Shown: positions 5,873 to 12,927 of the stretch, piece after piece
How the letters are laid out: each line of letters opens with the position of its first letter
Position numbering within the stretch: the first letter of the stretch is position 1
IMG/VR virus record: IMGVR_UViG_3300030101_003050
Coordinates: 9,125-39,653 of that record
Length of the DNA: 30,529 bases
Strand: one strand, 5' to 3'
DNA from: a virus
Notes under the pieces: model-generated
Database searches by the model: none
Seen by the model: only the letters and a program-made list of their open reading frames with translations
What the model was told of the DNA's origin: nothing
Program-made: the position numbers and the translations under genes

Positions 5873-6202
5873 TTAGACACTCTCTACCCAACGTAGATTA
5901 GTTTCTTCTCCTGTGTTTAAATCTACTACAGGGTTATCACTTAATTTAAAGTTTGGCATTTCATCTCCTTGGTTGAGTTTGTTTTGCAAAGCTTTAATTG
6001 TAGGATGTTGTGCGTTCATCACTTTGTTTGTATCAGGGTCTATTAGACTTAAGATGCCAAAGGTTACATTACCTGTTGCTCTTGTAGCTACTGACATTCC
6101 TGCAAGCTCATTCTTCTTTGAAGTGATTGGCTTGTCTGATACAATGATGGTTGCTGTTCCTGTGTTCTCATTGATTCTTAGTTTTCTGAAAAATACTGAC
6201 AT
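5873..6202 (-). CDS. Unknown small protein, first leftward gene
   Basis: A 109-aa soluble protein starting MSVFFRKLRINENTGTATI. It has a beta-rich first half (TATIIVSDKPI, VATRATGNVTFGILSLID), a helix (HPTIKALQNKL) and a polar C-terminus ending LRWVESV. The frame extends 20 codons upstream, but the ATG at 6202 has an AT-rich leader and is the better start. It stands alone between two copies of a 25-base repeat and is closed by a hairpin at 5839-5862, so it may have its own control. As the leftward gene nearest the divergent region it could be expressed early. I do not recognise a family. Confidence 0.72.
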   Translation of the reverse strand: MSVFFRKLRINENTGTATIIVSDKPITSKKNELAGMSVATRATGNVTFGILSLIDPDTNKVMNAQHPTIKALQNKLNQGDEMPNFKLSDNPVVDLNTGEETNLRWVESV

Positions 6203-6441
6203 AATTATTATATTTAAAAATTTATGGGCTCTCACATTGTTGTGGGGGTACCCGTTGTACAAATTTTAGCTGGGGAGCAGAATAGTAGAACCTTTCAAGC
6301 ACGCAAAACACACAACTTTTTGGGGGGCAAAAAATTTTTTTACCAGATAGCGGGGACATCTTGTGACTCAAAAACTTTTATAGAATTTAAAAATTCACTA
6401 TATTATTCTTATAAAAGAGTTACTAACTAAAATATGCCCCA
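6203..6441. promoter_or_regulatory. Divergent control region between the two gene blocks
   Basis: The leftward block starts at 6202 and the rightward block at 6442, so promoters for both must lie here or close by. Visible elements are the second copy of the 25-base repeat (6267-6291), homopolymer runs of G, A and T at 6324-6340, and TATATTAT (6399-6406) in an AT-rich stretch about 36 bases before the rightward start. A reading frame of 68 codons crosses it on the plus strand, but it has no sign of coding. Confidence 0.6.
6267..6291 (+). repeat. Imperfect 25-base direct repeat, copy 2
   Basis: Partner of 5733-5757. The first 15 bases differ at one position (TAGCTGGGGAG then C or A, then AGA); the rest matches less well and needs a one-base shift. 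Confidence 0.6.
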
Positions 6442-6753
6442 ATGTCTGAGTCTAATGAAAAAGATGATATAATGGATAGAATACAACAAATGCAGTTAGA
6501 TCAGATATTATTAGACAAGGCGTATAACAATGCTTGGCTGATACTGTCCGGGCAAATTACTTTTGATGAGCTATTAGGTCAGAACTTCCAAAAGGAAGAG
6601 TCTATGATAATGGCTTTTGATCCTGAGATGGGACCGAAAAAGGAAGAGTTAGAAAATATGATTGCACATTTCATTGAAAGTGAACAATATGAAAGGTGTG
6701 CAAAACTCACTGAGATATTAAATAAAACATACCCTAAATTAAGTTCAGAATAA
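6442..6753 (+). CDS. Small acidic helical protein, first rightward gene
   Basis: A 103-aa acidic protein starting MSESNEKDDIMDRIQQM, largely helical by eye, with a C-terminal EELENMIAHFIESEQYERC and a tail ending KLSSE. It has no membrane segment or catalytic motif. Its stop codon overlaps the next start (TAATG), so it opens the operon of small basic proteins. An acidic protein leading a set of very basic ones might be a partner for them, but that rests only on position. Confidence 0.75.
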   Translation: MSESNEKDDIMDRIQQMQLDQILLDKAYNNAWLILSGQITFDELLGQNFQKEESMIMAFDPEMGPKKEELENMIAHFIESEQYERCAKLTEILNKTYPKLSSE

Positions 6754-6959
6754 TGGCATTAAAAAAATCAAGTAAAAAGAAAAAAAGTACCGTAAATAGT
6801 AGTGGAAACTACACAAAACCGGGAATGCGTAAAAGATTGTTTAATTCAATCAAAGCCGGAAGCAAAGGCGGAAGACCGGGACAATGGTCTGCACGTAAAG
6901 CTCAGATGTTAGCTAAACGTTACAAAGCTGCTGGTGGAGGTTATAAAAGTAAAAAGTAA
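6753..6959 (+). CDS. Tiny basic protein of the WSARKAQ / GGGY family
   Basis: A 68-aa protein rich in lysine, with an N-terminal KKSSKKKKS run followed by the block GSKGGRPGQWSARKAQMLAK and then RYKAAGGGY. I know this block from small proteins spread through phages and some large viruses (I believe the DUF5872 group, not checked). The function is not established; DNA binding or DNA compaction is plausible from the charge. TAATG overlaps join it to both neighbours. Confidence 0.85.
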   Translation: MALKKSSKKKKSTVNSSGNYTKPGMRKRLFNSIKAGSKGGRPGQWSARKAQMLAKRYKAAGGGYKSKK

Positions 6960-7207
6960 TGGCACTTAAAAAGAAAAAGCCTGTAGCTGCAAAGGCAATG
7001 GCTAAAAGCGTATATAAGAAAGGTGGATCAGTTAAGACTGTAAAAGGTGTTCCAACAAAGGGACTTACCAGCAGACAAGCTACTACACTTAAGAAACATT
7101 CTGTACATCACAGTAAGAAACACATCAAAATGATGGTTGATGCAATGAAAAAAGGAGCATCATTTAGTGCATCACATAAAATGGCACAGAAGAAGGTAGG
7201 CAAGTAA
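6959..7207 (+). CDS. Tiny lysine/histidine-rich protein
   Basis: An 82-aa, strongly basic protein. A low-complexity N-terminus (MALKKKKPVAAKAMAK) is followed by a helical block LTSRQATTLKKHSVHHSKKH and KMMVDAMKKGASFSASHKMA. The same block with SVHH is familiar from many marine phage hypothetical proteins. It begins and ends with TAATG overlaps. It is probably a nucleic-acid-binding or virion-internal protein; no function is established. Confidence 0.83.
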   Translation: MALKKKKPVAAKAMAKSVYKKGGSVKTVKGVPTKGLTSRQATTLKKHSVHHSKKHIKMMVDAMKKGASFSASHKMAQKKVGK

Positions 7208-7449
7208 TGGCAAAAACAAAACAACAAAAAAGTCTAGATAGATGGACTAAACAAAAGTGGAGAACACCTTCTGGAAAGAAAAGTTCTGAGTCAGGAGAGG
7301 TATACGCTCCTTCTGCCACTATCAAAAAGCTTAAGAGTACTAAAAAGGGTAGAGCTAAGCTAGCTGCAGCTAATAAAAAGAAAAGAGCAGCAACAAAAAA
7401 AGGTAAGCAACATGCAAAACACGGCTTACACAAAGGTAAAAAAAGATAA
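7207..7449 (+). CDS. Tiny basic protein with RWTKQKWRTPSGK motif
   Basis: An 80-aa protein. The N-terminal SLDRWTKQKWRTPSGKKSSE and then GEVYAPSATIKKLKS form a compact conserved-looking block. The second half is a lysine/alanine tail with KKKRAATKKGKQH and ends HKGKKR. The layout of a small folded block plus a histone-H1-like tail is shared with other phages. The role is likely DNA binding; the evidence is composition and context only. Confidence 0.83.
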   Translation: MAKTKQQKSLDRWTKQKWRTPSGKKSSESGEVYAPSATIKKLKSTKKGRAKLAAANKKKRAATKKGKQHAKHGLHKGKKR

Positions 7450-7451
7450 CA

Positions 7452-7742
7452 ATGGCTAAGAAAAAAGACAGCAGACTTACAAGAGCAGGTGTATCAGGCT
7501 ATAATAAACCTAAGCGTACACCAAATCATCCAAAAAAATCACACATAGTTGTAGCAAAAGAAGGTGACAAGGTAAAAACTATTCGTTTTGGACAACAAGG
7601 TGTTAAAACTGCAGGTAAACCCAAAGCAGGTGAGTCAGCAAGACAAAAGGCCAGACGTAAAAGTTTTAAAGCAAGACACGGAAAAAATATTGCAAAAGGT
7701 AAAATGAGTGCTGCATATTGGGCAAACAGAGTAAAATGGTAG
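7452..7742 (+). CDS. Small basic protein of the AGVSGYNKPKRTP family (DUF6321-like)
   Basis: A 96-aa protein with a sequence I recognise as widely conserved in phages: SRLTRAGVSGYNKPKRTPNH, then KSHIVVAKEGDKVKTIRFGQ, then KARRKSFKARHGKNIAKGKM and AAYWANRVKW. I believe this is DUF6321; no function is known to me. The charge suggests nucleic-acid binding. It is the fourth and last of the basic cassette and starts 2 bases after the previous stop. Confidence 0.87.
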   Translation: MAKKKDSRLTRAGVSGYNKPKRTPNHPKKSHIVVAKEGDKVKTIRFGQQGVKTAGKPKAGESARQKARRKSFKARHGKNIAKGKMSAAYWANRVKW

Positions 7743-7745
7743 ATT

Positions 7746-7985
7746 ATGACACAATTGCAACTAATAAAATTAGGATTTAAGAAGGTTTTGATAGATGAAC
7801 AAGATGAAGATCACTTTTATTATGACCTTGAATTTGGAGAAATAGTATTTATTTCTGGAGATAATAGTGAAGCAGAAGAAGACGGTGGTTGGTATGTAAG
7901 TACCCCATGTCAAACGTTAAGATTCTATGCGTACTCTGAGATCAAAAGCGTAATAGATATATTTAACCGTAATAAAATTTCTTAA
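7746..7985 (+). CDS. Small acidic protein, function unknown
   Basis: A 79-aa acidic protein. It begins MTQLQLIKLGFKKVLIDEQD, then has FYYDLEFGEIVFIS, an acidic loop, GGWYVSTPC and a C-terminal helix IKSVIDIFNRN. It resembles small phage proteins with an alternating strand and helix pattern that sit near basic cassettes. No function is known. It starts 3 bases after the previous stop and ends the first rightward unit, before the promoter at 8004-8033. Confidence 0.75.
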   Translation: MTQLQLIKLGFKKVLIDEQDEDHFYYDLEFGEIVFISGDNSEAEEDGGWYVSTPCQTLRFYAYSEIKSVIDIFNRNKIS

Positions 7986-8003
7986 AAATAATATCTAAAC
8001 TTT

Positions 8004-8033
8004 TTTGATGTAAACTATTTTTGTATATCTTTG
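8004..8033 (+). promoter_or_regulatory. Bacteroidota-type promoter
   Basis: TTTG at 8004-8007 serves as the -33 box and TATCTTTG at 8026-8033 fits the TAnnTTTG -7 box, with 18 bases between. The distance to the start codon at 8062 allows a leader of about 20 bases. The segment 8019-8033 (TTTTTGTATATCTTTG type) also resembles the motif at 18214, 23464 and 25188. Confidence 0.7.
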
Positions 8034-8061
8034 TCAATATTAATTTAAAAAATATTGCAAG

Positions 8062-8370
8062 ATGGCAAAAAAAACCAACAATCAACCGCTTGATGAAAAA
8101 GAACCTCAAATGTCAAAAGAGGAAATGACCAAGCGTAGAGAAGAAATCACAGAATTTTATAAAGATAACATACCTCATCTTGAAGTACAAGCTGATTATG
8201 AGATGTTATTGGCTGCAATTGAGAAAGCTAGAGCAGAAAGAATGCAGGCACAAATGTTTATGGCACAGTCATACGCTAATCAGAATGGTCAATCTAGTGT
8301 AGATCCTAATTCTGAAGAAGCTAAAGCTTTTCAAGAAGCTATGGCTAATGCTGTAAAAGATCAAAAATAA
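8062..8370 (+). CDS. Small helical protein, likely virion or assembly related
   Basis: A 102-aa protein, nearly all helix: a charged N-terminus, then MTKRREEITEFYKDNIPHLE, then VQADYEMLLAAIEKARAERM and a Gln/Ala-rich stretch ending KAFQEAMANAVKDQK. Similar short proteins are common beside structural genes in Bacteroidota phages. No catalytic motif. It starts a transcription unit behind the best host-type promoter of the window and is followed 5 bases later by the endolysin. Confidence 0.75.
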   Translation: MAKKTNNQPLDEKEPQMSKEEMTKRREEITEFYKDNIPHLEVQADYEMLLAAIEKARAERMQAQMFMAQSYANQNGQSSVDPNSEEAKAFQEAMANAVKDQK

Positions 8371-8375
8371 TAATT

Positions 8376-9299
8376 ATGAGACAATTAAAAGTAGGAAGTA
8401 AAGGAAATGATGTAAAAACGCTACAAACAAAATTGAAGATTACTGTTGATGGGCACTTTGGACCATTAACTGAAAAGGCAGTGGAAAAATATCAATTGGC
8501 TAAAGGGTTACCATGCACAGGTGTAGTTGATAATGATATGTGGTCACTGCTTTTAAATTTAGAATATAAACCAGAAGAGGACATTGCAGAAGATACAGAT
8601 GTAAGTGATCAGTATTTTAAAACTAGATTTGATCAAATAATACATAAACACTATTTACCTAAAGGAGAATATGTAGAAGGCCCTATAAAAAATGAGTATA
8701 TTTTTTTACATCATACTGCTGGTAATGCTAACCCATATAGATGTATAGATCATTGGGGTAGAGATACTAGAGGTAGAATAGCTACAGAATTTGTATTAGG
8801 AGGTATTAACCATAGAAATGGTAATGATGAATATGATGGTGTTATGGTGCAGGCATTTCCTGAAGGATGTCAAGGTTATCATTTAGGTAGAACTGGATCT
8901 GGTTTTATGAACCGTCACTCTGTAGGATTAGAGATATGTAGTATGGGATACTTAAATAGTAGAGATATGACTACATATGTAAATAGCAAATGCGTTGAAG
9001 ATCAAATAGTTGAGCTTCCAGAAATGTTTAAAGGTTATCTACACTGGCATAAATATTCAGAGGAGCAAATAAAAGCTACTGAAAAATGGATTAGATATGT
9101 AGGAGAAAGAGATCAAATAGACATAAGGCTTGGACTAAAACAATTTATAAAGAAGTATGGCCCAACAAAAGGTTTTGAATTTCAAGAGGATGCATTTTAT
9201 GGTAAGGTGAGAGGATTATTAACACATACAAATGTAAGGAAAGATAAGTGGGATTGTTTTCCACAACCAGACTTTGTAGATATGATAATGAGTTTATAA
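8376..9299 (+). CDS. Endolysin: peptidoglycan-binding domain plus N-acetylmuramoyl-L-alanine amidase
   Basis: A 307-aa enzyme that cuts the bond between MurNAc and the stem peptide. Residues 1-62 form a PG_binding_1 domain (GSKGNDVKTLQTKL, VDGHFGP). Residues about 105-298 form an Amidase_2 (T7 lysozyme type) domain: FLHHTAG with H112 as the first zinc ligand, GYHLG at 167-171, SVGLEICSMG at 182-191, and LTHTNVRKDKWDCFP with H284 and C294 as the other ligands and K291 in the usual place. All key residues are present. There is no signal peptide, so release needs a holin or other route that I do not see nearby. It lies among assembly genes, so a virion-associated role is also possible. Confidence 0.93.
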   Translation: MRQLKVGSKGNDVKTLQTKLKITVDGHFGPLTEKAVEKYQLAKGLPCTGVVDNDMWSLLLNLEYKPEEDIAEDTDVSDQYFKTRFDQIIHKHYLPKGEYVEGPIKNEYIFLHHTAGNANPYRCIDHWGRDTRGRIATEFVLGGINHRNGNDEYDGVMVQAFPEGCQGYHLGRTGSGFMNRHSVGLEICSMGYLNSRDMTTYVNSKCVEDQIVELPEMFKGYLHWHKYSEEQIKATEKWIRYVGERDQIDIRLGLKQFIKKYGPTKGFEFQEDAFYGKVRGLLTHTNVRKDKWDCFPQPDFVDMIMSL

Positions 9300-9300
9300 T

Positions 9301-9672
9301 ATGGCATTAGTAAATAAAGTAGATTTAAAATTGCAAGTAGACTTAAATAAGTCTATAAAGTATCAAATTGTTACTTATTGTTTTTTCAAAGATATTCTTA
9401 TATCTAATTCAGATTTAAAGTTTTTAAGTGAATTAGCTAAATCAGGAAAAATAGAATTAACCAAGTTTTGTTCAGATTTAGTAAAAGAGAATATATTTAA
9501 AAGCTCACAATCAGCAAGAAATGCAATAACAAAAGCTGAAAAAAAAGGATTATTAGATAAGCAAGGTATAAATAAGAAAACAATAACAATTAATAATGAT
9601 ATGAATGTGCAAACAACAGGGTTAGTTTTATTAGATTATAAAGTATTAGGCCGTGAAACCCAAGAGTCATAA
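9301..9672 (+). CDS. Predicted winged-helix protein, conserved next to structural genes
   Basis: A 123-aa protein. The middle (LISNSDLKFLSELAKSG, then SSQSARNAITKAEKKGLL) has the helix pattern of a winged HTH. The end (MNVQTTGLVLLDYKVLG) is a beta-rich closing segment that I have seen in small proteins of Bacteroidota phage assembly modules. It may regulate late genes or bind DNA in the virion. It starts 1 base after the endolysin stop and overlaps the HU-like gene by 20 bases. Confidence 0.7.
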   Translation: MALVNKVDLKLQVDLNKSIKYQIVTYCFFKDILISNSDLKFLSELAKSGKIELTKFCSDLVKENIFKSSQSARNAITKAEKKGLLDKQGINKKTITINNDMNVQTTGLVLLDYKVLGRETQES

Positions 9673-10009
9673 AGACTTTAAGAAAGGTATAGCTGATGAG
9701 GTAGGTGTTCATCAGTCTGTTGTTGATGACTTTATATCTTTTTATTATGCTAAAGTAAGAAGCAAACTTTCTAATCTAGAGTTCCCTAGAGTTTATTTAG
9801 ATGGATTGGGGACTTTTTATTTAAGAAAAAACAAATTAGAGAAAGCAATAAAAAGAAACAAAAGTATATTAGGAAATTTAGCTAAAAGAACTTATGCAGG
9901 TTTTGCAAAAAGTGAAGATGTGCAGAAAGATATAGAAAAAATGGAAGAGGCATTAAAACAAATGGAAAAAGATATTCTAAATAAAAAGAAGTTTAAAAAT
10001 GAAAGGTAA
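9653..10009 (+). CDS. HU/IHF-like DNA-bending protein
   Basis: A 118-aa protein with the bacterial HU/IHF layout: two helices (FKKGIADEVGVHQSVVDDFI, SFYYAKVRSKL), then the strand segment VYLDGLGTFYLR, which matches the GFGTF core of HU. A lysine-rich helical C-terminus replaces the usual beta arms. HU/IHF-like genes are known in crAss-like and related phages. The start is GTG at 9653, overlapping the previous gene by 20 bases. Likely roles are DNA compaction, packaging or transcription. The fold assignment is good; the partner and site are unknown. Confidence 0.78.
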   Translation: MKPKSHKDFKKGIADEVGVHQSVVDDFISFYYAKVRSKLSNLEFPRVYLDGLGTFYLRKNKLEKAIKRNKSILGNLAKRTYAGFAKSEDVQKDIEKMEEALKQMEKDILNKKKFKNER

Positions 10010-10334
10010 ATGGAAAAAATATTTAGATGTATTTAAGAATGCTGACCAAATTGCAGAAGGGATAGCAAATACTATATTTAAAAAAGAACATGTTGAAGCA
10101 GTAGCTACAGATAGATTTCAGATTTGTATTAAATGTTCTTTGTTTGATGCTAAAGGTGATGATTGTGTAGCACCTGGGACACAACCATGTTGTAGTGATT
10201 GTGGTTGTAGTTTAGCATTTAAAGTAAGATCACTATCATCAGAATGTCCAAAAGGATTTTGGGATGCATTAGTGACAGAAGAGGATGAAGATATAATAAT
10301 AAACCAAATAGAACAAAATGGAGAAAAAAAGTAA
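9999..10334 (+). CDS. Cysteine-rich, probably zinc-binding protein
   Basis: A 111-aa protein with a central cysteine cluster: ICIKC, then DDCVAPGTQPCCSDCGC, then SLSSECPKGFW. Four or more CxxC-like pairs point to one or two zinc sites. The flanks are a helical N-terminus (ADQIAEGIANTIFKK) and an acidic C-terminus. Similar Cys-rich proteins with a PGTQPCC core occur in other Bacteroidota phages. No enzyme motif is seen; a structural or DNA-binding role is likely. It overlaps both neighbours (11 and 17 bases), so translation is coupled. Confidence 0.78.
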   Translation: MKGKWKKYLDVFKNADQIAEGIANTIFKKEHVEAVATDRFQICIKCSLFDAKGDDCVAPGTQPCCSDCGCSLAFKVRSLSSECPKGFWDALVTEEDEDIIINQIEQNGEKK

Positions 10335-10509
10335 AGAAGAAATAGTTATAGAACTTTTAGAAATAGAAGAAATAACACCTGAAGAAGCAGCAACATTATT
10401 AGATAAAGAAGGTACAATGGAGATAGTAAGGACATATGAACTAATAAATGTTAAACCTTCAGAAAATGAAAAGTCTGATTCATATTGGACAACTAATACA
10501 ACTGGATAA
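10318..10509 (+). CDS. Tiny acidic protein, function unknown
   Basis: A 63-aa acidic protein with a helical N-terminus (KSKEEIVIELLEIEEITPEE, then AATLLDKEG) and a short polar tail ending SYWTTNTTG. The ITPEEAATLL segment could be a small helix-turn-helix, but it is too short to call. It overlaps the previous gene by 17 bases and the next by 1 (TAATG). Confidence 0.65.
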   Translation: MEKKSKEEIVIELLEIEEITPEEAATLLDKEGTMEIVRTYELINVKPSENEKSDSYWTTNTTG

Positions 10510-11324
10510 TGGCAATTTCATTTAAAGAACAAGGACATTTATATGAGAGCATTGATCAAGATAACATAACTTGGACAAGTGTAACCTCATTAGTTTCTAA
10601 GTTTAAACCTAAATTTGATAGAGAAGGTCAAGCAAAAAAGTCTTCTAAAAATAAAAGATCTAAGTGGTATGGTATGTCACCAAAAGAAATTATTGCTGCA
10701 TGGGATGGTGAAACTGAAAGAGCAATAAAGTTAGGTAACTTTTATCATAATCAAAGAGAAGCAGATATGCTTGATTTAAACACTATAGGTAGGCATGGTG
10801 TAGAAGTACCCATAATTAAGCCAATAGTTGATCAGAACGGGATTAAAATAGCTCCTGTGCAAAAGCTAGGGGATGGTGTATACCCAGAACATCTGGTATA
10901 TTTAAAATCTGCAGGTATTTGTGGTCAAGCAGATTTAGTTGAAGTTGTCAATGGTTATATAAATATTACTGATTATAAAACTAATAAAGAAATAAAAGAA
11001 AAAGGTTTTACAAATTGGGAAGGTATAACTAATAAAATGTTTAGACCAGTAAACCATCTTGATGATTGTAATTTAAACCATTATAATTTACAACTCAGTA
11101 TTTATGCGTATATTATTAAAAAGCATAATCCTAAACTTAAAATAGGAGATCTGGTAATACAACATGTAAAGTTTAAACAAATAGGAGAAGACAAAAATGG
11201 ATATCCTATAAATGAACATGTAAATGGTGAGCCAGTGTTAGAGGAAATAAAAATTTATAAACTACCATATCTAAAGGATGAAGTAAATTCAATAATGATA
11301 TGGCTAAAAGAAAACCAAAAATGA
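10509..11324 (+). CDS. PD-(D/E)XK superfamily nuclease (Cas4/RecB-like)
   Basis: A 271-aa nuclease. An early KLGNFYHNQ (about 74-82) gives the histidine site of Cas4/RecB-type enzymes. The core is CGQADLVEV (D142) followed by ITDYKTNKE (D155, K157), and then NHYNLQLSIYAY (Q195, Y199), the QxxxY motif. This is a metal-dependent DNA nuclease of the RecB family. Genes of this kind sit in the structural or packaging area of crAss-like and related phages, where they may process DNA ends or take part in recombination. It starts through a TAATG overlap. The superfamily is firm; the role is inferred. Confidence 0.87.
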   Translation: MAISFKEQGHLYESIDQDNITWTSVTSLVSKFKPKFDREGQAKKSSKNKRSKWYGMSPKEIIAAWDGETERAIKLGNFYHNQREADMLDLNTIGRHGVEVPIIKPIVDQNGIKIAPVQKLGDGVYPEHLVYLKSAGICGQADLVEVVNGYINITDYKTNKEIKEKGFTNWEGITNKMFRPVNHLDDCNLNHYNLQLSIYAYIIKKHNPKLKIGDLVIQHVKFKQIGEDKNGYPINEHVNGEPVLEEIKIYKLPYLKDEVNSIMIWLKENQK

Positions 11325-11575
11325 AAGAATATATAGCAGCAGTAGCAATACAATCTTTGAAGTCAAAGGTTCCAACAGATTTTAGATTTGAAGAAACAAA
11401 AATATGTATTGACTTAAGTAAAATAGTATGGTTCAAAGAATATTTTCATGTAGCAACAGATAAGTTCAAAGCAACACATACTGAAGTATTATTATTTGGT
11501 CAATCTAATCCTATTATTTTAGTGATAGGATATGAAGATTTAAAGAAAGACATTAACAAAAAAAATAAAAAGTAA
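11300..11575 (+). CDS. Small unknown protein
   Basis: A 91-aa basic protein starting MAKRKPKMKEYIAAV, with FEETKICIDLSKIVWFKEYF and LFGQSNPIILVIGYED in the middle and a lysine-rich end. It could have a small alpha/beta fold. Two starts are possible: 11300, overlapping the nuclease by 25 bases, or 11321, where ATGA overlaps the nuclease stop. The second would drop seven residues. No known motif. Confidence 0.68.
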   Translation: MAKRKPKMKEYIAAVAIQSLKSKVPTDFRFEETKICIDLSKIVWFKEYFHVATDKFKATHTEVLLFGQSNPIILVIGYEDLKKDINKKNKK

Positions 11576-11925
11576 TGGCAAATACAATTCCTATTTTAAA
11601 AACAAACTTTAAAACATTAACTCAGGTATTTCCTGTTGTCCAAAGAGATGCTAGTGGTACCTTTTCAACAGACACTAATGGTGAATTTTTACCTTTAGAT
11701 ATGTCTAAAAGAACAGACTTATACATTGATGTGAATACTATAGTTGGTGTATCTAAGTTTTTTGATACACAAAAAAATAACATTAGAGGAAGCTTTAGTC
11801 AAATCACAATTATTGGTGCATCTGTACCTCTTTTTCCTATTGTAGTAACTGAAAGTGTTGCTACTATTAAAGGTTATATGAATGAAAGAGAAGACTGTGC
11901 AGAATTATGTAGAGATAATACGTGA
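11575..11925 (+). CDS. Small unknown protein, probably structural
   Basis: A 116-aa protein, beta-rich by eye: KTLTQVFPVVQRD, TDLYIDVNTIVGVSKFFD, then SQITIIGASVPLFPIVVTES, with a short Cys-containing tail. I do not recognise it. The composition fits a small virion or head-completion protein. It starts by TAATG overlap and is followed directly by the next gene, whose ATG shares the last base of the TGA stop. Confidence 0.65.
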   Translation: MANTIPILKTNFKTLTQVFPVVQRDASGTFSTDTNGEFLPLDMSKRTDLYIDVNTIVGVSKFFDTQKNNIRGSFSQITIIGASVPLFPIVVTESVATIKGYMNEREDCAELCRDNT

Positions 11926-12443
11926 TGATAGTAAAATTATTTGACATACAAAACAGTAAGGTAGTTTTAACAGAACACTGTTATACATTACCATTTTTAA
12001 AAGGGATTATGACTGAATATCCTGATACACATATGCAAGTTTATCAGTATCTATTTTATATGAGCTGTCCTAATCCTGATTTAAATCCTTTTTTTAATTT
12101 ACCAGAACATGAGAAAGAGGATATTATTATAGAAGAAATAGGATTAGAAGAATCTACTGAAGATCCAAAGATTAGATATGGATTAGATATGTGTAAAAAG
12201 CTCTATGAAACACCAACATATAGAGCATATGTAGGTATTAAGTCAATGTTAGATAGACTTGCTAAATACATGGAAGTTACACAGATTGAACATGGTAGAG
12301 ACGGTAATATTAATTCTATGGTAAATGCAGCTGCTAAGTTTGAGCAGATAAGACAATCTTATAAAGGTGCATTTACAGACATGAAAAATGAACAAGAGAG
12401 TTCTGTGCGTGGTGGTGCAGGATTAGCTTATGATCAATTATAA
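11925..12443 (+). CDS. Conserved phage protein upstream of the packaging genes
   Basis: A 172-aa protein starting MIVKLFDIQNSKVVLTEHCY, with YLFYMSCPNPDLNPFFNLPE, a mid-chain helix region (RYGLDMCKKLYETPTYRAYV) and a C-terminus with EHGRDGNINSMVNAAAKFEQ and SSVRGGAGLAYDQL. I recall near copies in other marine phages just before the terminase, so a small-terminase or packaging accessory role is possible but unproven. A GTG one codon upstream (11922) is an alternative start. Confidence 0.75.
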   Translation: MIVKLFDIQNSKVVLTEHCYTLPFLKGIMTEYPDTHMQVYQYLFYMSCPNPDLNPFFNLPEHEKEDIIIEEIGLEESTEDPKIRYGLDMCKKLYETPTYRAYVGIKSMLDRLAKYMEVTQIEHGRDGNINSMVNAAAKFEQIRQSYKGAFTDMKNEQESSVRGGAGLAYDQL

Positions 12444-12464
12444 ACCAAAATTAAAATTAAAATT

Positions 12465-12923
12465 ATGAACAAAAGAAAAAAAGCAGACAGATGGTTTGCA
12501 GCAAATGGAATTAATCCTAACACTCCTGATAGTGATGGGAATGCAAGATTATTAGACTTAGCCCCTTCAGGTGTATGGTGTGCTGATTCAGATGGAGTAA
12601 CTAGTTATAGCTGTACAATTAGTGTACAAGGATATTTATTTTACTCACATGTATCAGTAATTTTTGAAGATGGTAATGGAAACACCTATGAGTTTGAAGG
12701 TGGTGCCGGGGGAGTAGGAGTAGGAGATACTGAAGCTGAGGGTATTATTTACTTTGGTGATGAAGAAACTTTACTAAAAGCAACTACTTTTGGAGTAGCA
12801 TTTATTGCTGAAGACGGTGGTGCACTACAAGTAACATGGGGAACTAGTGGTAATGCTACAGCAGTTGGTGTAGGTGAAGGACTGGGTGCATTTGGTGGTA
12901 GTGGATCTTGGAAAAAAGCATAA
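12465..12923 (+). CDS. Glycine-rich beta protein, possible VapA-like barrel
   Basis: A 152-aa protein. After a polar N-terminus it is a series of short strands with Gly-rich turns: SYSCTISVQGYLFYSHVSVI, TYEFEGGAGGVGVGD, then EGIIYFGDEETLLKATTFGV, and an end with ATAVGVGEGLGAFGGSGSW. The Gly-rich hairpins, the final GGSGSW and the placement of aromatic residues remind me of the Rhodococcus VapA-type beta-barrel. That is a by-eye impression and may be convergent composition. There is no signal peptide. It stands just before the co-chaperonin and terminase, so a virion role is more likely than a secreted one. Confidence 0.72.
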   Translation: MNKRKKADRWFAANGINPNTPDSDGNARLLDLAPSGVWCADSDGVTSYSCTISVQGYLFYSHVSVIFEDGNGNTYEFEGGAGGVGVGDTEAEGIIYFGDEETLLKATTFGVAFIAEDGGALQVTWGTSGNATAVGVGEGLGAFGGSGSWKKA

Positions 12924-12927
12924 GGAT

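Noticed and set aside
5913-6269. A 118-codon plus-strand frame opposite the 5873-6202 gene
   Set aside because: It is the reverse shadow of that gene; the minus-strand protein has a better composition and start.
6224-6430. A 68-codon plus-strand reading frame in the divergent region
   Set aside because: It covers homopolymer runs and the 25-base repeat, has no coding character (LGGKKFFYQ), and overlaps the start region of the leftward gene.
12874-12927. An 18-codon N-terminal extension of groES
   Set aside because: It lies inside the preceding gene, and Cpn10 proteins start at the VIPVGKR segment as found at 12928.
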